Assembly (NCBI GenBank): GCA_050248955.1
Contig: JBFWRK010000004.1
Span: 62,001 to 126,000, forward strand
Reading direction: 5' to 3'
DNA: 64,000 nucleotides
DNA from: JBFWRK01 sp050248955
GTDB lineage: Bacteria; Actinomycetota; Acidimicrobiia; Acidimicrobiales; Ilumatobacteraceae
This document shows, in pieces, positions 39,749 through 49,221 of this stretch (the stretch's first letter is position 1; the number at the start of each line of letters is the position of its first letter). The notes under the pieces are model-generated. The model saw only the letters and a list, made by a program, of their open reading frames with translations. It was not told where the DNA came from and ran no database searches. A program made the translations under genes and the position numbers.

Positions 39749-40663
39749 AGCGTCGTGTTGCAGCGCGCGTTCGACGTCGTCTTGGACGAGGTCGGCGTTG
39801 ATCGCGATCGCTGCTGCGGAGCCGGCGCCGGCGGAGGTGATGACCTGGGCTCGCGGATCGACGACGTTGCCGGCTGCCCACACGCCTGGGTTGCTCGTGC
39901 GGCCGGTGGCATCGACGGTGACGAAGCCGGCTTCGTTCATGTCGCACCCGAGGGCTGCGAGGAGGCCGTCGTTGTGAGGAACGTTGCCGGGTCGCACGAA
40001 CACTGTTGTGCGCGGGACCGTGCGGCCACCGTTCAGTTCGATGTCGCAGAGTTGGTCGTTGTCGATGATCAGTCTCGTCACGGCGCCTTCCTCGACGTGG
40101 ACGCCGCGGGCTGCGAGTTGGCGACGCTCGTCGTCGGCGAGGTCGTAGGTGTGGGCGAAGAAGATGACGTCGTCGGACCACTGGCGGACGAGCAGTGCGT
40201 GTTGCACCGAGCCGGGAATGCTGCCGAGCACTCCGAGCGGTTGGTCGCGGACCTCCCAACCGTGGCAGTACGGGCAATGGAGAAGGTCTCGTCCCCATCG
40301 CTCGCGGACGCCTTCGATGTCGGGGAGCTCGTCGCTGACGCCGGTCGCCATGAGAATGCGGCGGGCACGCAGCGTGCGCCCGCTGGCGAGCGTGACGGTG
40401 AAGCCGGGCTCGATGTCGAGGACTCGGTCGTTGACGAGTTCGACGCCGTAGCCGGTCACTTCTGCGCGGCCGGTGGCGAGCAGCTCTGATGGTGGCATCC
40501 CGTCTCGCGAGAGGAATCCATGCATGTGCGCGGCTGGAGCGTTGCGTGGCTGTCCGGCATCGATCACCGCGACACGGCGTCGCGCTCGGCCGAGCACGAG
40601 CGCGGCGCTCAGGCCGGCAGCGCCACCACCGACGATCAGTACTTCGTACTCTTGGTCGTTCAT
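39731..40663 (-). CDS. Thioredoxin reductase-like FAD/NAD(P) oxidoreductase
   Basis: The 310-residue protein has two dinucleotide-binding motifs (VLIVGGGAAGLSAAL at residues 8-22; PLGVLGSIPGS for NAD(P)) and a CPYC redox pair at Cys130/Cys133 (HCPYCHGWE), the position of the thioredoxin reductase dithiol. The final segment GVWAAGNVVDP binds FAD. It would use NAD(P)H to reduce a disulfide partner, although the partner is not encoded nearby. AGGAGGTG precedes ATG 40663. It is divergent from the XRE-cupin regulator, with a palindrome between them. Confidence 0.88.
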   Translation of the reverse strand: MNDQEYEVLIVGGGAAGLSAALVLGRARRRVAVIDAGQPRNAPAAHMHGFLSRDGMPPSELLATGRAEVTGYGVELVNDRVLDIEPGFTVTLASGRTLRARRILMATGVSDELPDIEGVRERWGRDLLHCPYCHGWEVRDQPLGVLGSIPGSVQHALLVRQWSDDVIFFAHTYDLADDERRQLAARGVHVEEGAVTRLIIDNDQLCDIELNGGRTVPRTTVFVRPGNVPHNDGLLAALGCDMNEAGFVTVDATGRTSNPGVWAAGNVVDPRAQVITSAGAGSAAAIAINADLVQDDVERALQHDAQTTDV

Positions 40664-40709
40664 CGTGAACACCTCCTGGGGGTCAACGGTGCACTGACAT
40701 CGCCGCGAT

Positions 40710-40725
40710 AGCAACTTCCGTTGCT
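40710..40725. promoter_or_regulatory. Palindrome AGCAAC-N4-GTTGCT in a divergent promoter
   Basis: AGCAACTTCCGTTGCT has perfect 6-base arms. It lies between the oxidoreductase (40663) and the XRE-cupin regulator (40756), which is the natural candidate to bind it. Confidence 0.6.
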
Positions 40726-40755
40726 GTTCCTGGGAATTCGTAGTTGACTTCGGCT

Positions 40756-41352
40756 ATGGCAACTTCGGCCGACATCACGAATGTGCTGGCCGAAGTAGGT
40801 GGTCGGCTCCGGCGAGTCCGCACCCAGCGCGACGTGACCCTGACCGAGCTGGCGGCGGCCACGGGGATCTCGAAGAGCACGTTGTCGCGATTGGAGTCGG
40901 GGCAGCGCAAGCCGAGCTTGGAGCTGTTGTTGCCGATCGCGCAGGCGCACCGGATCCCGCTCGATGAGCTCGTCGGCGCCCCGGAGGTCGGTGACCCGAG
41001 GATTCGGTTGCGGCCTCAGAAGCGGGGTGGTCGCGTGGTGGTGCCGCTGACGCAGCATCCCAGCGGCATGCATGCCTGGAAGGTGTTGATCCCGCCGGAA
41101 CGCAAGCAGCCTGAGCTTCGCACCCACGAGGGTTACGAGTGGCTGTATGTGCTCAGCGGTGAGCTCCGGTTGCTGCTCGGCGGCCATGACATCACGATGA
41201 AGGCCGGGGAGGTCGCCGAATTCGACACGCAGGTCCCGCACTGGTTCGGTGCTGCGGGTGACCAACCGGTGGAGATCTTGAGCCTGCTCGGCAAGCACGG
41301 CGAACGCGCCCACGTCCGCGCGGCGCCGCGCCGCAAGAACGGTGATCGATGA
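40756..41352 (+). CDS. XRE-family HTH regulator with cupin domain
   Basis: The 198-residue protein has an N-terminal XRE/Cro helix-turn-helix (LRRVRTQRDVTLTELAAATG, then ISKSTLSRLESGQRKPSLEL) and a C-terminal cupin barrel (THEGYEWLYVLSGELRLLLG, MKAGEVAEFDTQVPHWF) that probably binds a small ligand. ATG 40756 is used; a TTG at 40744 is also in frame. Its stop overlaps the start of the LuxR-type gene by four bases, so the two regulators are coupled. Confidence 0.9.
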   Translation: MATSADITNVLAEVGGRLRRVRTQRDVTLTELAAATGISKSTLSRLESGQRKPSLELLLPIAQAHRIPLDELVGAPEVGDPRIRLRPQKRGGRVVVPLTQHPSGMHAWKVLIPPERKQPELRTHEGYEWLYVLSGELRLLLGGHDITMKAGEVAEFDTQVPHWFGAAGDQPVEILSLLGKHGERAHVRAAPRRKNGDR

Positions 41353-44072
41353 CGTCGTCCGAGGCGATCGCCACCGGCGCTCCGGCGCCTCAGCTGCTGG
41401 CGACGAAGCTGCACGCGCCGCGCCAACGCCGGGAGGCCGTCCATCGCGCACGGCTCAACCACCGATTGGTCCCGGCCCGGCAGCCGGCGCTCACGCTCGT
41501 CTCAGCACCCGCCGGGTTCGGCAAGACCACACTCTTGACGGATTGCTTCGCCGACTCCGACAGATCGACCTCCTCGATTGCGTGGGTCGAGCTCGACGCA
41601 GGCGACAACGACCCGGCGACGTTCGGCTCGTACGTCGTCGCCGCGCTGCAGTCCCTGTCGCCGCAGGTCGGTGAGAACGCGGCGCCCCTGCTTCGGTCTC
41701 ATGGGCTGCAGGCCGCGATGGCGACGTTGATCAACGACCTGGAAGGACTCGATGAACACATCGTCCTCGTGCTCGACGACTACCACGTGATCGACACGAA
41801 CGACGTCCACCAAGCGATCACGTTCCTCGTCGACCACGCATCACCTCATTTCCATCTGGTGTTGGCGAGTCGGGCGGACCCTCCGCTGCCGTTGGCGCAA
41901 TGGCGAGCACGCGGCGAGCTGCTCGAGATCCGCGCCGCAGACCTTCGATTCACCAACGACGAAGCCTCGAGCTACCTCAACGACGCTATGGGGCTCGATC
42001 TTTCGACCGGCAGTGTCGGCGCCCTCGAAACGCGAACCGAAGGATGGATCGCCGCGCTCCAACTGGCGGCGCTGTCGCTGCAGGGCCGCGACGACGTCGC
42101 CGGCTTCATCGAGAACTTCACCGGCGATGACCGCTTCGTCGTCGACTACCTCGCCGAGGAGGTGCTCGAACGTCAACCCGAGAGCATTCGCACCTTCCTG
42201 CTGCAGACCTCGGTGCTCAACCGCCTGACCGGATCGCTCTGCGACGCGGTGACGGGCGAAAGCGGGGGAAAGTCGACGCTCGAGATGCTCGATCGAGCGA
42301 ACCTCTTCGTGGTTCCGCTCGACGACCGGCGCCACTGGTACCGCTACCACCACTTGTTCGCCGACGTGCTCCGTGCCCGCCTCCTCGACGAACACGCCGG
42401 GCGGGCATCGGAGATCCACCTGCAGGCGAGCACCTGGTACGAACGGCACGGCGACATCGTCGAGGCGATCGAGCAGGCGATCGCCGGCCACCATCACGAG
42501 CGAGCTGCGCGGTTGCTCGAGTTTGCGGTGCCGACGGTGCGCCAGAGCCGCCAGGACGCGACCTTTCGCCGCTGGCTCGAGGCACTGCCTGACGAGCTGT
42601 TCGACGCCAGACCTGTGCTCACGATCGCGCTGGTCGGGGCGCGTATGGCGACCGGCGACCCCAAGGGTGTCGAGATGCTCTTGGACCGCGTCGACCGGTG
42701 GCTGGACGCACCGGCTGCGGGGGGCCGGGGCGATTCGGCGGCGACGCCGATCGTGTTCGACCATGACGAGTTCGCCCGGCTCCCAGCGCATGTCGCGACC
42801 TACCGCGCGGCACTGGCACTGCTCGCCGGCGACACCGTCGGCACCATCTCACACGCAACCCGTGCGCTGGCGTTGGCAGAGCCGTCTGATCACCTCCGCC
42901 GCGGCGCCGCAGCAGCGCTCACCGGACTGGCGCACTGGTCGGTCGGTGATCTCGACCAGGCATGCAGTCGATACTCCGAGGCCGCGGACAGCTTCGTGGA
43001 GGCCAACTACATCCCCGACCTGCTCGGTGTCTCACTCGGCCTCGCCGACATCCAGATCGCCCAAGGCAGACTCCGCGACGCGAGACGAACCTACGAGACC
43101 GCCCTCGCGCACGCGGCCGGCCAACCCGGCCTGCGCGGCACTGCCGACATGCACGTCGGGTTGAGCGAGCTCCTCATCGAGCTCAACGACCTCGACGCCG
43201 CAGCCAGCCAGCTGCACACGAGCTCGGCGCTCGGTGAGCAAGCCGGACTCCCACAGCACCCCTATCGGTGGCGGCTGGCGACGGCGCGACTGCGACATGC
43301 CCAAGGAGACTTCGAAGAAGCGCTCGATCTCCTCGATCACGCCGAGCGCGTCTACAACACCGACTTCTCGCCAGCGATCCAACCGATCACCGCGGTGAAG
43401 GCCCGGGTGCAACTGGCACAGGGCGACATCACCTCGGCTCTGAAGTGGGCCGCCGATCGGCGCGTCGCCATCGACGACGACCTGACCTATCTGCGCGAGT
43501 ACGAACACATCACCCTCGCCCGCACGCTCATCGCCGAAGCCGGCACCCGGCCGCCGAACGACGCCACAATCGGCTTCCTCGAGCGTCTCCTCGATTCCGC
43601 CCAGCGAGGGCACCGGCAACGGAGCGTGATCGAGATCCTCGTCCTCTTGGCCATGACGTACGAGGCTCGTGGCGACCGGCAGGCCGCCACGACAGCGCTC
43701 GACCAGGCACTGGTACTCGCCAAACCTGAGGGCTACGTCCGACTCTTCCTCGACACCGGCCCGGCACTGGTCGGCCTCATGCAATCCGCCCAACTGAACG
43801 ACGACGCAACGCAACTGGCTCGACGCCTTCTCGCCACGACGACGCCGATCCCCGCAATGGCGCCGGCGCGACGCGCACTCGTCGACGAGTTGAGCAGTCG
43901 CGAGCTCGACGTGCTACGCCTGCTGCGCAGCGACCTCAGCGGACCAGAGATCGCCCGTGAGCTCCACGTGTCACTGAACACGCTCCGCACGCACACGAAG
44001 AGCATCTACACCAAGCTCGGCGCGACCAATCGCCGGGAGGCGATCCGTCTCGCAACCGAACACGGACTCTGA
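41349..44072 (+). CDS. MalT-like LuxR-family ATP-dependent regulator
   Basis: The 907-residue protein has the STAND layout of MalT: Walker A SAPAGFGKTTLL (about residues 52-63), Walker B HIVLVLDDYHVI, LVLASRADPPLPLAQWRARG, a long TPR-like region, and a C-terminal LuxR helix-turn-helix (LSSRELDVLRLLRSDLSGPE, then IARELHVSLNTLRTHTKSIY). It would be an ATP- and ligand-dependent activator. It is coupled to the XRE-cupin regulator by a 4-base overlap; target genes may include those directly downstream or the divergent oxidoreductase. Confidence 0.9.
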   Translation: MTSSEAIATGAPAPQLLATKLHAPRQRREAVHRARLNHRLVPARQPALTLVSAPAGFGKTTLLTDCFADSDRSTSSIAWVELDAGDNDPATFGSYVVAALQSLSPQVGENAAPLLRSHGLQAAMATLINDLEGLDEHIVLVLDDYHVIDTNDVHQAITFLVDHASPHFHLVLASRADPPLPLAQWRARGELLEIRAADLRFTNDEASSYLNDAMGLDLSTGSVGALETRTEGWIAALQLAALSLQGRDDVAGFIENFTGDDRFVVDYLAEEVLERQPESIRTFLLQTSVLNRLTGSLCDAVTGESGGKSTLEMLDRANLFVVPLDDRRHWYRYHHLFADVLRARLLDEHAGRASEIHLQASTWYERHGDIVEAIEQAIAGHHHERAARLLEFAVPTVRQSRQDATFRRWLEALPDELFDARPVLTIALVGARMATGDPKGVEMLLDRVDRWLDAPAAGGRGDSAATPIVFDHDEFARLPAHVATYRAALALLAGDTVGTISHATRALALAEPSDHLRRGAAAALTGLAHWSVGDLDQACSRYSEAADSFVEANYIPDLLGVSLGLADIQIAQGRLRDARRTYETALAHAAGQPGLRGTADMHVGLSELLIELNDLDAAASQLHTSSALGEQAGLPQHPYRWRLATARLRHAQGDFEEALDLLDHAERVYNTDFSPAIQPITAVKARVQLAQGDITSALKWAADRRVAIDDDLTYLREYEHITLARTLIAEAGTRPPNDATIGFLERLLDSAQRGHRQRSVIEILVLLAMTYEARGDRQAATTALDQALVLAKPEGYVRLFLDTGPALVGLMQSAQLNDDATQLARRLLATTTPIPAMAPARRALVDELSSRELDVLRLLRSDLSGPEIARELHVSLNTLRTHTKSIYTKLGATNRREAIRLATEHGL

Positions 44073-44204
44073 CCAACCCCGCGTCGAGATCCACCGTCGC
44101 GCTCCGTCCGACGAGGCGCTCGGCCACCCCAGCGAAACAATCACCACGCGCAATCACCACATGATGTGAGGCGCGCTCACCAGGTCCGTTCGTACGGTCC
44201 TGAC

Positions 44205-44513
44205 GTGACCGCAGACGACCGAACCCCCGACACCACGACCGGTGCACCGGCTGCCGAACACCCGGTCCAGCACTACGAGATCCGCGTCCAGGGCCGCCTC
44301 GCGCCCCGCTGGTCGGCATGGTTCGACGGGCTCGTCGTCGACGCCGATGCGGACGGCACGACCGTCATCCGCGGCCCGGTCGTCGATCAAGCCGCGCTGC
44401 ACGGACTGCTTCAGAAGCTCCGCGACATCGGCATCCCGCTCGTCTCGCTCACCGAGATCCCAACCCGGACACCCACCGAGCTGGCAGCTCATCCCAACCA
44501 GAAGGAGAACTGA
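44205..44513 (+). CDS. Small conserved protein of unknown function
   Basis: The 102-residue protein has an N-terminal disordered Thr/Pro-rich start and a core (YEIRVQGRLAPRWSAWFDGL, TTVIRGPVVDQAALHGLLQK, LRDIGIPLVSLTEI) that I recognise as a widespread uncharacterised actinobacterial family often placed before a membrane protein gene. The core has alternating strands and a helix but no catalytic motif. It starts at GTG 44205 and ends one base before the ATG of the DUF4386-like gene. Confidence 0.75.
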   Translation: MTADDRTPDTTTGAPAAEHPVQHYEIRVQGRLAPRWSAWFDGLVVDADADGTTVIRGPVVDQAALHGLLQKLRDIGIPLVSLTEIPTRTPTELAAHPNQKEN

Positions 44514-44514
44514 C

Positions 44515-45297
44515 ATGACCATGACCATCACCACGCAGGACACCACCGCTTCCGAGCGGACGCCGATGTCCCCGATGCGCAAGGCGGCGCTGATCGCGGG
44601 CGTCGCCTACATCGCCACCTTCGTCTTCTCGATCCCGGTCAAGTTCGGGTTGTGGGTCGACGTGCTCGACAAGCCCGACTGGGTGCTCGGTGCCGGAAGC
44701 GACTCCGGCGTGCCATTGGGCGCCATGTTCGAGGTGCTCACCGCCCTCGGAGGCATCGTCACCGCCGTCGCCCTCTACTCGGTCGCCCGGCGCCACAGCG
44801 AACGCGCCGCGCTCGGCTTCGTCACGACCCGAGTCATGGAGGCCGCGGTGATCTTCGTCGGCGTGCTCGCCATCATGGCCACCTACACGCTCCGCAACGA
44901 CGTCGCCGGCACCGCCGGCTCGGACCCGGGTGCTTTGGTCACGGCTGGCCAGTCTCTTGTCGCCATCCACGACTGGACCTTCCTGCTCGGGCCCGGCATC
45001 ATGCCTGCCCTCAACGCGCTCTGCATCGGCTCGATCATGTACCGGTCCCGCATGCTGCCCCGGTGGATCCCGACGTTCGGTCTCATCGGAGCACCGCTCC
45101 TGCTCGTCTCCGCCACCGCCACCCTGTTCGGCGCCTGGGACCAGATCTCCGGCCCCGCAGTGCTCTTCGCTCTGCCGATCGCCGTCTGGGAGTTCTCGTT
45201 CGGTGTCTACATGATCGTCAAGGGCCTCAAGCCCGCAGCACTCGACCAGTCGTCCACCCCCGCCATCACGGACAACTTCGCCAGCGTCCCCGCCTGA
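44515..45297 (+). CDS. DUF4386-family membrane protein
   Basis: The 260-residue protein has about six hydrophobic segments (for example AALIAGVAYIATFVFSIPV, AAVIFVGVLAIMATY and FLLGPGIMPALNALCIGSIM). The arrangement RMLPRWIPTFGLIGAPLLL fits the DUF4386 family. Function unknown. AAGGAGA precedes ATG 44515. It forms an operon with the small protein upstream, and a strong hairpin follows at 45401. Confidence 0.85.
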   Translation: MTMTITTQDTTASERTPMSPMRKAALIAGVAYIATFVFSIPVKFGLWVDVLDKPDWVLGAGSDSGVPLGAMFEVLTALGGIVTAVALYSVARRHSERAALGFVTTRVMEAAVIFVGVLAIMATYTLRNDVAGTAGSDPGALVTAGQSLVAIHDWTFLLGPGIMPALNALCIGSIMYRSRMLPRWIPTFGLIGAPLLLVSATATLFGAWDQISGPAVLFALPIAVWEFSFGVYMIVKGLKPAALDQSSTPAITDNFASVPA

Positions 45298-45760
45298 TCC
45301 CCGCTCGAGTGAACCGCTGCCATCAGGCCATCCTCGTCAGGGCCCGGACTGATCCACCACCACGGAGCGCCTGACTCCACGACAGGGCGGACCGCGAAGA
45401 GTGCCCGGCCACATCGGCCGGGCACCGTCGCGCGTGGCTCAGTGCGATGCCTCCCAGAGTCATCGCATCGATCGACCAACAGCTGCGGTTGCGAGTCTCC
45501 TCGATGGCATACCCGTGCCAGCTGGGTTCGACGCAGGGGCGTTCGGACCAACCGCCGACATCACCGACCGGTACCGACTCGTTGCGCGTGTCGCAGGTGC
45601 GGTCGCTTGCTCGTGGCTCGACGCGTGGTTCACCCGATCAGTTGATCGTCCTCGACGACGAGCTGTGCAAGCATCCGGAACCGCCATCGGGCACGCTGTT
45701 CAGCACGCTCTGTGCTGCAACCGCGTTCACGCCCACGTGACGCCCCGATCGCGGGCGTTG
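45298..45760. other. 463-base stretch without an intact gene
   Basis: It carries the terminator-like hairpin 45401-45425. The plus-strand frame 45510-45700 (TADITDRYRLVARVAGAVAC, then SWLDAWF) faintly resembles the core of a small actinobacterial family, but its continuation loses the pattern, so at most it is a gene remnant. Confidence 0.5.
45401..45425 (+). terminator. Perfect 10-bp stem hairpin after the DUF4386 operon
   Basis: GTGCCCGGCC-ACATC-GGCCGGGCAC forms a GC-rich 10-base-pair stem with a 5-base loop, 103 bases after the DUF4386 stop. No T run follows, as is common for actinobacterial intrinsic terminators. Confidence 0.7.
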
Positions 45761-46015
45761 TCAGCCGTCGAGCGGCGCGAGGCGCGCGAGTAGCTCGGCA
45801 TCGCTCGGGAACTCGTTCATGTGCTCCAGCGCCAGTCCGGCGGCGCGGATCCCGTGGCCGGTGACGGCGAGCGCCGCGATTTCGACGACTTGGCGCTCGC
45901 GGCGGGCGGCCGTTCGAGTTCGCTGCTGCGCCTGGGCGATGTGTCCTTGGGCGGCGACGGTGTCGCCACAGTCAGCCGCCAACGCGGCAAGTAGGGCGTA
46001 CTCGATGGCGCTCAT
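45761..46015 (-). CDS. Short helical (TPR-like) protein, possibly a fragment
   Basis: From ATG 46015 the frame encodes 84 residues, AIEYALLAALAADCGDTVAA, then AQGHIAQAQQRTRTAARREREVV-like helices and LALEHMNEFPSDAELLARL, the look of one and a half tetratricopeptide-like repeats. It is shorter than any TPR protein I know and may be the C-terminal remnant of a larger gene. It diverges from the AfsR-like regulator at 46123. Function unknown. Confidence 0.5.
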   Translation of the reverse strand: MSAIEYALLAALAADCGDTVAAQGHIAQAQQRTRTAARRERQVVEIAALAVTGHGIRAAGLALEHMNEFPSDAELLARLAPLDG

Positions 46016-46122
46016 CTGGGTGTCCACCCCAATACCATCCACCAGCGGGCTGATCTGCGGCTGACCCCGCACTGACGCACGTTGGCAGGCGTCGATGGTC
46101 GGGTCTCCGGTACCGTCAGCTG

Positions 46123-49100
46123 ATGCGCATCGGGTTGCTCGGTGAACTCGAGGTGGTGGACGACGATGGGCACGTCGTGACCGTGGCGGGAACGAAGCTG
46201 CGCTCGCTGCTGGCGATCCTGGCCCTGCACGTGGGCCGGGTGGTCCCATCGGAGCACCTGATCGAGGCGCTGTGGGGAGATGATCCGCCAGCCGAGGTGC
46301 GCAATGGGCTTCAGGGGTTGGCGTCGAAGCTCCGACGTACGTTGGCGTCGGCTGACCGCGTCGTCATGCGCGGCGACGGCTATGCACTGGAACTGTCCCC
46401 GGAGGATGTCGACATCGGGCGGTTCGAGCAGCGGGTGGCCGAAGGGCGCGTGCTGGCCGCCACCGGCGCGCTCGTTCCGGCCGCCGAACTGCTGGCCGAG
46501 GCCGACGCGATCTGGCGCGGCGATCCCCTAGCCGATTTCGCGTACGACGAGTTCGCGTCGGGCCCGATCGCCCGGTTGTCCGAGTCGCGACTTACCGTGT
46601 CCGAGGAACGGCTGGACATCGAGCTCCAGCTCGGCCTTCATCACCGGGCCAGCGTTGAGCTCGAGGAGCTTGTCGCCACCCATCCCCTCCGCGAGGGATT
46701 GCGAGGGCTGCTGATGCTGGCGTTGTACCGCGCCGGGCGGCAGGCCGACGCCCTGCGGGTTTTCCAGGAGGGCCGTCAGCTCCTGGCCGAGGAGCTCGGC
46801 CTCGAGCCAGGGCCCGAGCTGCGCCGACTGGAGTCGGCGATCCTCACCCACGACCCCACGCTGGCCCCACCCGAGACGGCGGAACCAGCTCCACGCCCGA
46901 TCGCCCCGATCGGCTTCCCGGGCATCCCCGAGGCGCTGACACCGATCGTCGGTCGCAACGGGGAGGTGCGCGATCTCAGCGCCCTGTTCGTCGACCATCG
47001 CTTCATCACCCTCGTCGGCCCCGGAGGAGTGGGCAAGACCCGGTTGGCGCTCGAGGTCGGACGGGCCGTGGCCGAGGGTCTGAGTTTCGGTGGGCAGCTG
47101 GTCGAGCTGGCACCGGTCGGCGATCCGGCCGGCGTTCCCGCCGCGATCGCCTCGGCCCTCGACCTGTCGGATCCGAATCGGCTGGCCGAGCTGATCGGTG
47201 ACCAGGACCGGTTGATCGTGCTCGACAACTGCGAGCATGTGATCGCAGCTGCCGCCGAGGTGGCCGAACACTTGTTGCGTCGATGTCCGAAACTGCGTCT
47301 CCTCGCCACGAGCCGGGAGGGGTTGCGCGTCGGCGGCGAGACCATTTGGCCTGTACCGCCGCTGGCAGCCGACGATTCCATCCGTCTCTTCCTGACCCGG
47401 GCCCGGGCGGCGGGCGTCGCGATCGAGCTTGCCGACGACCGTGATGGCGTCATCGCCGACATCTGCGCCCGGCTCGATGGGCTGCCGCTCGCGATCGAAC
47501 TGGCTGCGGCTCGCACGCGAGCGTTCCCGATCACACAGATCGCCGCTCGACTCAACGACCGGTTCCGCCTGCTGACCGGTGGATCTCGCACGGCCCTGCC
47601 GCGCCAACAGACCCTTCGCGCCGTGGTCGACTGGAGTTACGAACTGCTCTTCGAGGACGAGCAGCGCATCTTCGAACGGCTCTCCGTGTTCCCCGGCGGC
47701 TGCGACCTCGACGCCGCCGAACGAGTGTGTGCCGACGACGACATCGCGGCCGCCGACGTGGCCGACCACCTCCACGCCCTCGTAGAGAAATCCCTGGTGG
47801 TGGCGGTTCCGGTAGTCGGCGGGCTGCGGTACACACAGCTCCAGACGCTGGCCCACTACGGGGCCGAACGGCTCACCGAACGCGGCGATGCCGTGCGCAT
47901 CAGAACCGCGATGGCGGCGCACTTCGCACGGCTGTGCTCGCAGAGCGCAGCCGCGTTCACCGGCGATCAGCAACGCTCGTGGCTCACCTCGATCGACCAC
48001 GACCACGACAACCTGAGAGCCGCACTCGACTGGGCCGTCGCCAACGACGACGCGGAGACAGCGCTGCTGATCGCCGGCGGCGCCGCCTGGCCACACTGGC
48101 TCACCGGCATGGTGGTCGAAGGGCGGCGCTGGCTCGCCGACGCCTTCGCGTGCCGAGGCCTTGCCGACGAGCACACGCGGGCGTTGGCGCTGACAGGTCG
48201 CGGCCTCCTTGACTTCCTCGCCGGTGAGATCGAGCACTGCGACGACGACCTGGCCACGGCGCTCGAAATCTTCGAACGCCACCACGACGCCGAATCGATG
48301 GCGTTGACGCACTCGTTCTACGCCGAACAGCCGGCGGTGCTCGGCAACCTCGACGAGGCGCGCCGCCGCCGATTGGCCGTCCTCGACTTCTACGGAGAAT
48401 CCCCCGACGGCGCATTCGAGGTGGCGGCCCGGTCGTACTCGCTGGCGAAGCTGGCCATCATCGACGGCGATCTCGAGGCTGCCGAGCACCACTACCGAGC
48501 CGCCGCGGAAGGCTTCGGGAAACTCGACCGGCCGGTCATGAATTCGATGTGCCTCGGCATGGTCGCCGACTTCGACGAGCGCGCCGGTGACTACCCCGCC
48601 GCCATCAAGCGGCTCGGGGCGGCGATCGAGACCAACCAGTCCCTGCTCGGCAGCTTCACCGGGTCGCTCCAGGCACACCTCGGATGGGTCCTGCTCCACG
48701 ACGATCAACGAGCGCGCGCAGAGACGGTGTTCGAGGGCGCGCTCGACTCGGCGCGCCGGGTCCGTCACACGATGGTGCTGTTCCAGGCCCAGGCCGGGCT
48801 CTCCGCGATCCATCAGCTCCAGGGACGTCACGAGGCCGCAGTCGCCGCCGCCACCGAGGCGCTCGCGCTCTTCCGGGCCGACGGGTTCCGCCGTTTCCGG
48901 AATCGGGTCGACCCCACATCCGACCTGCAGGCCGCGGCGGCGGTGTGCTGCGAGGTGCTCGCTGCAACGCTCGCTCAACGGGATGAGCCGGAACGAGCGG
49001 CGACGCTGCTCGCCGAGGCCGACCGGTTGCGGATCGAGGCGGGCGTCGAGACCCCGGCGTTCATGCGCGACGACGTCGCCCGGGCTGGCGCGACCACGCC

Positions 49101-49125
49101 CGCCGCCCCGGGTTCTGACGCCTGA
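46123..49125 (+). CDS. AfsR/SARP-family regulator with NB-ARC-like ATPase and TPR region
   Basis: The 1000-residue protein has an N-terminal winged helix (MRIGLLGELEVVDDDGH, LWGDDPP), a bacterial transcriptional activation domain up to about residue 245, a STAND ATPase with Walker A GPGGVGKTR at 299-307, Walker B RLIVLDNCEHV and LRLLATSREGLR, then a C-terminal TPR-like region. This is the AfsR-type activator layout. A 96-base gap and a fresh ribosome site separate it from the MMPL gene, which is a plausible target. Confidence 0.92.
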   Translation: MRIGLLGELEVVDDDGHVVTVAGTKLRSLLAILALHVGRVVPSEHLIEALWGDDPPAEVRNGLQGLASKLRRTLASADRVVMRGDGYALELSPEDVDIGRFEQRVAEGRVLAATGALVPAAELLAEADAIWRGDPLADFAYDEFASGPIARLSESRLTVSEERLDIELQLGLHHRASVELEELVATHPLREGLRGLLMLALYRAGRQADALRVFQEGRQLLAEELGLEPGPELRRLESAILTHDPTLAPPETAEPAPRPIAPIGFPGIPEALTPIVGRNGEVRDLSALFVDHRFITLVGPGGVGKTRLALEVGRAVAEGLSFGGQLVELAPVGDPAGVPAAIASALDLSDPNRLAELIGDQDRLIVLDNCEHVIAAAAEVAEHLLRRCPKLRLLATSREGLRVGGETIWPVPPLAADDSIRLFLTRARAAGVAIELADDRDGVIADICARLDGLPLAIELAAARTRAFPITQIAARLNDRFRLLTGGSRTALPRQQTLRAVVDWSYELLFEDEQRIFERLSVFPGGCDLDAAERVCADDDIAAADVADHLHALVEKSLVVAVPVVGGLRYTQLQTLAHYGAERLTERGDAVRIRTAMAAHFARLCSQSAAAFTGDQQRSWLTSIDHDHDNLRAALDWAVANDDAETALLIAGGAAWPHWLTGMVVEGRRWLADAFACRGLADEHTRALALTGRGLLDFLAGEIEHCDDDLATALEIFERHHDAESMALTHSFYAEQPAVLGNLDEARRRRLAVLDFYGESPDGAFEVAARSYSLAKLAIIDGDLEAAEHHYRAAAEGFGKLDRPVMNSMCLGMVADFDERAGDYPAAIKRLGAAIETNQSLLGSFTGSLQAHLGWVLLHDDQRARAETVFEGALDSARRVRHTMVLFQAQAGLSAIHQLQGRHEAAVAAATEALALFRADGFRRFRNRVDPTSDLQAAAAVCCEVLAATLAQRDEPERAATLLAEADRLRIEAGVETPAFMRDDVARAGATTPAAPGSDA

Positions 49126-49221
49126 CCAGGGAATTCAGCCCCAGCGCGGCCACAGATCAGCGCGCTCCTGGATGGTGAGGTCGTCCCCGTAGCCGCGGGA
49201 CCCGTACCCCAGGAGGACCCC

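Noticed and set aside
45401..45793. Plus-strand frame after the DUF4386 gene
   Set aside because: A short part (DRYRLVARVAGAVACSWLDA) looks protein-like, but the frame starts inside a terminator hairpin and loses the pattern downstream; described only as a possible remnant.
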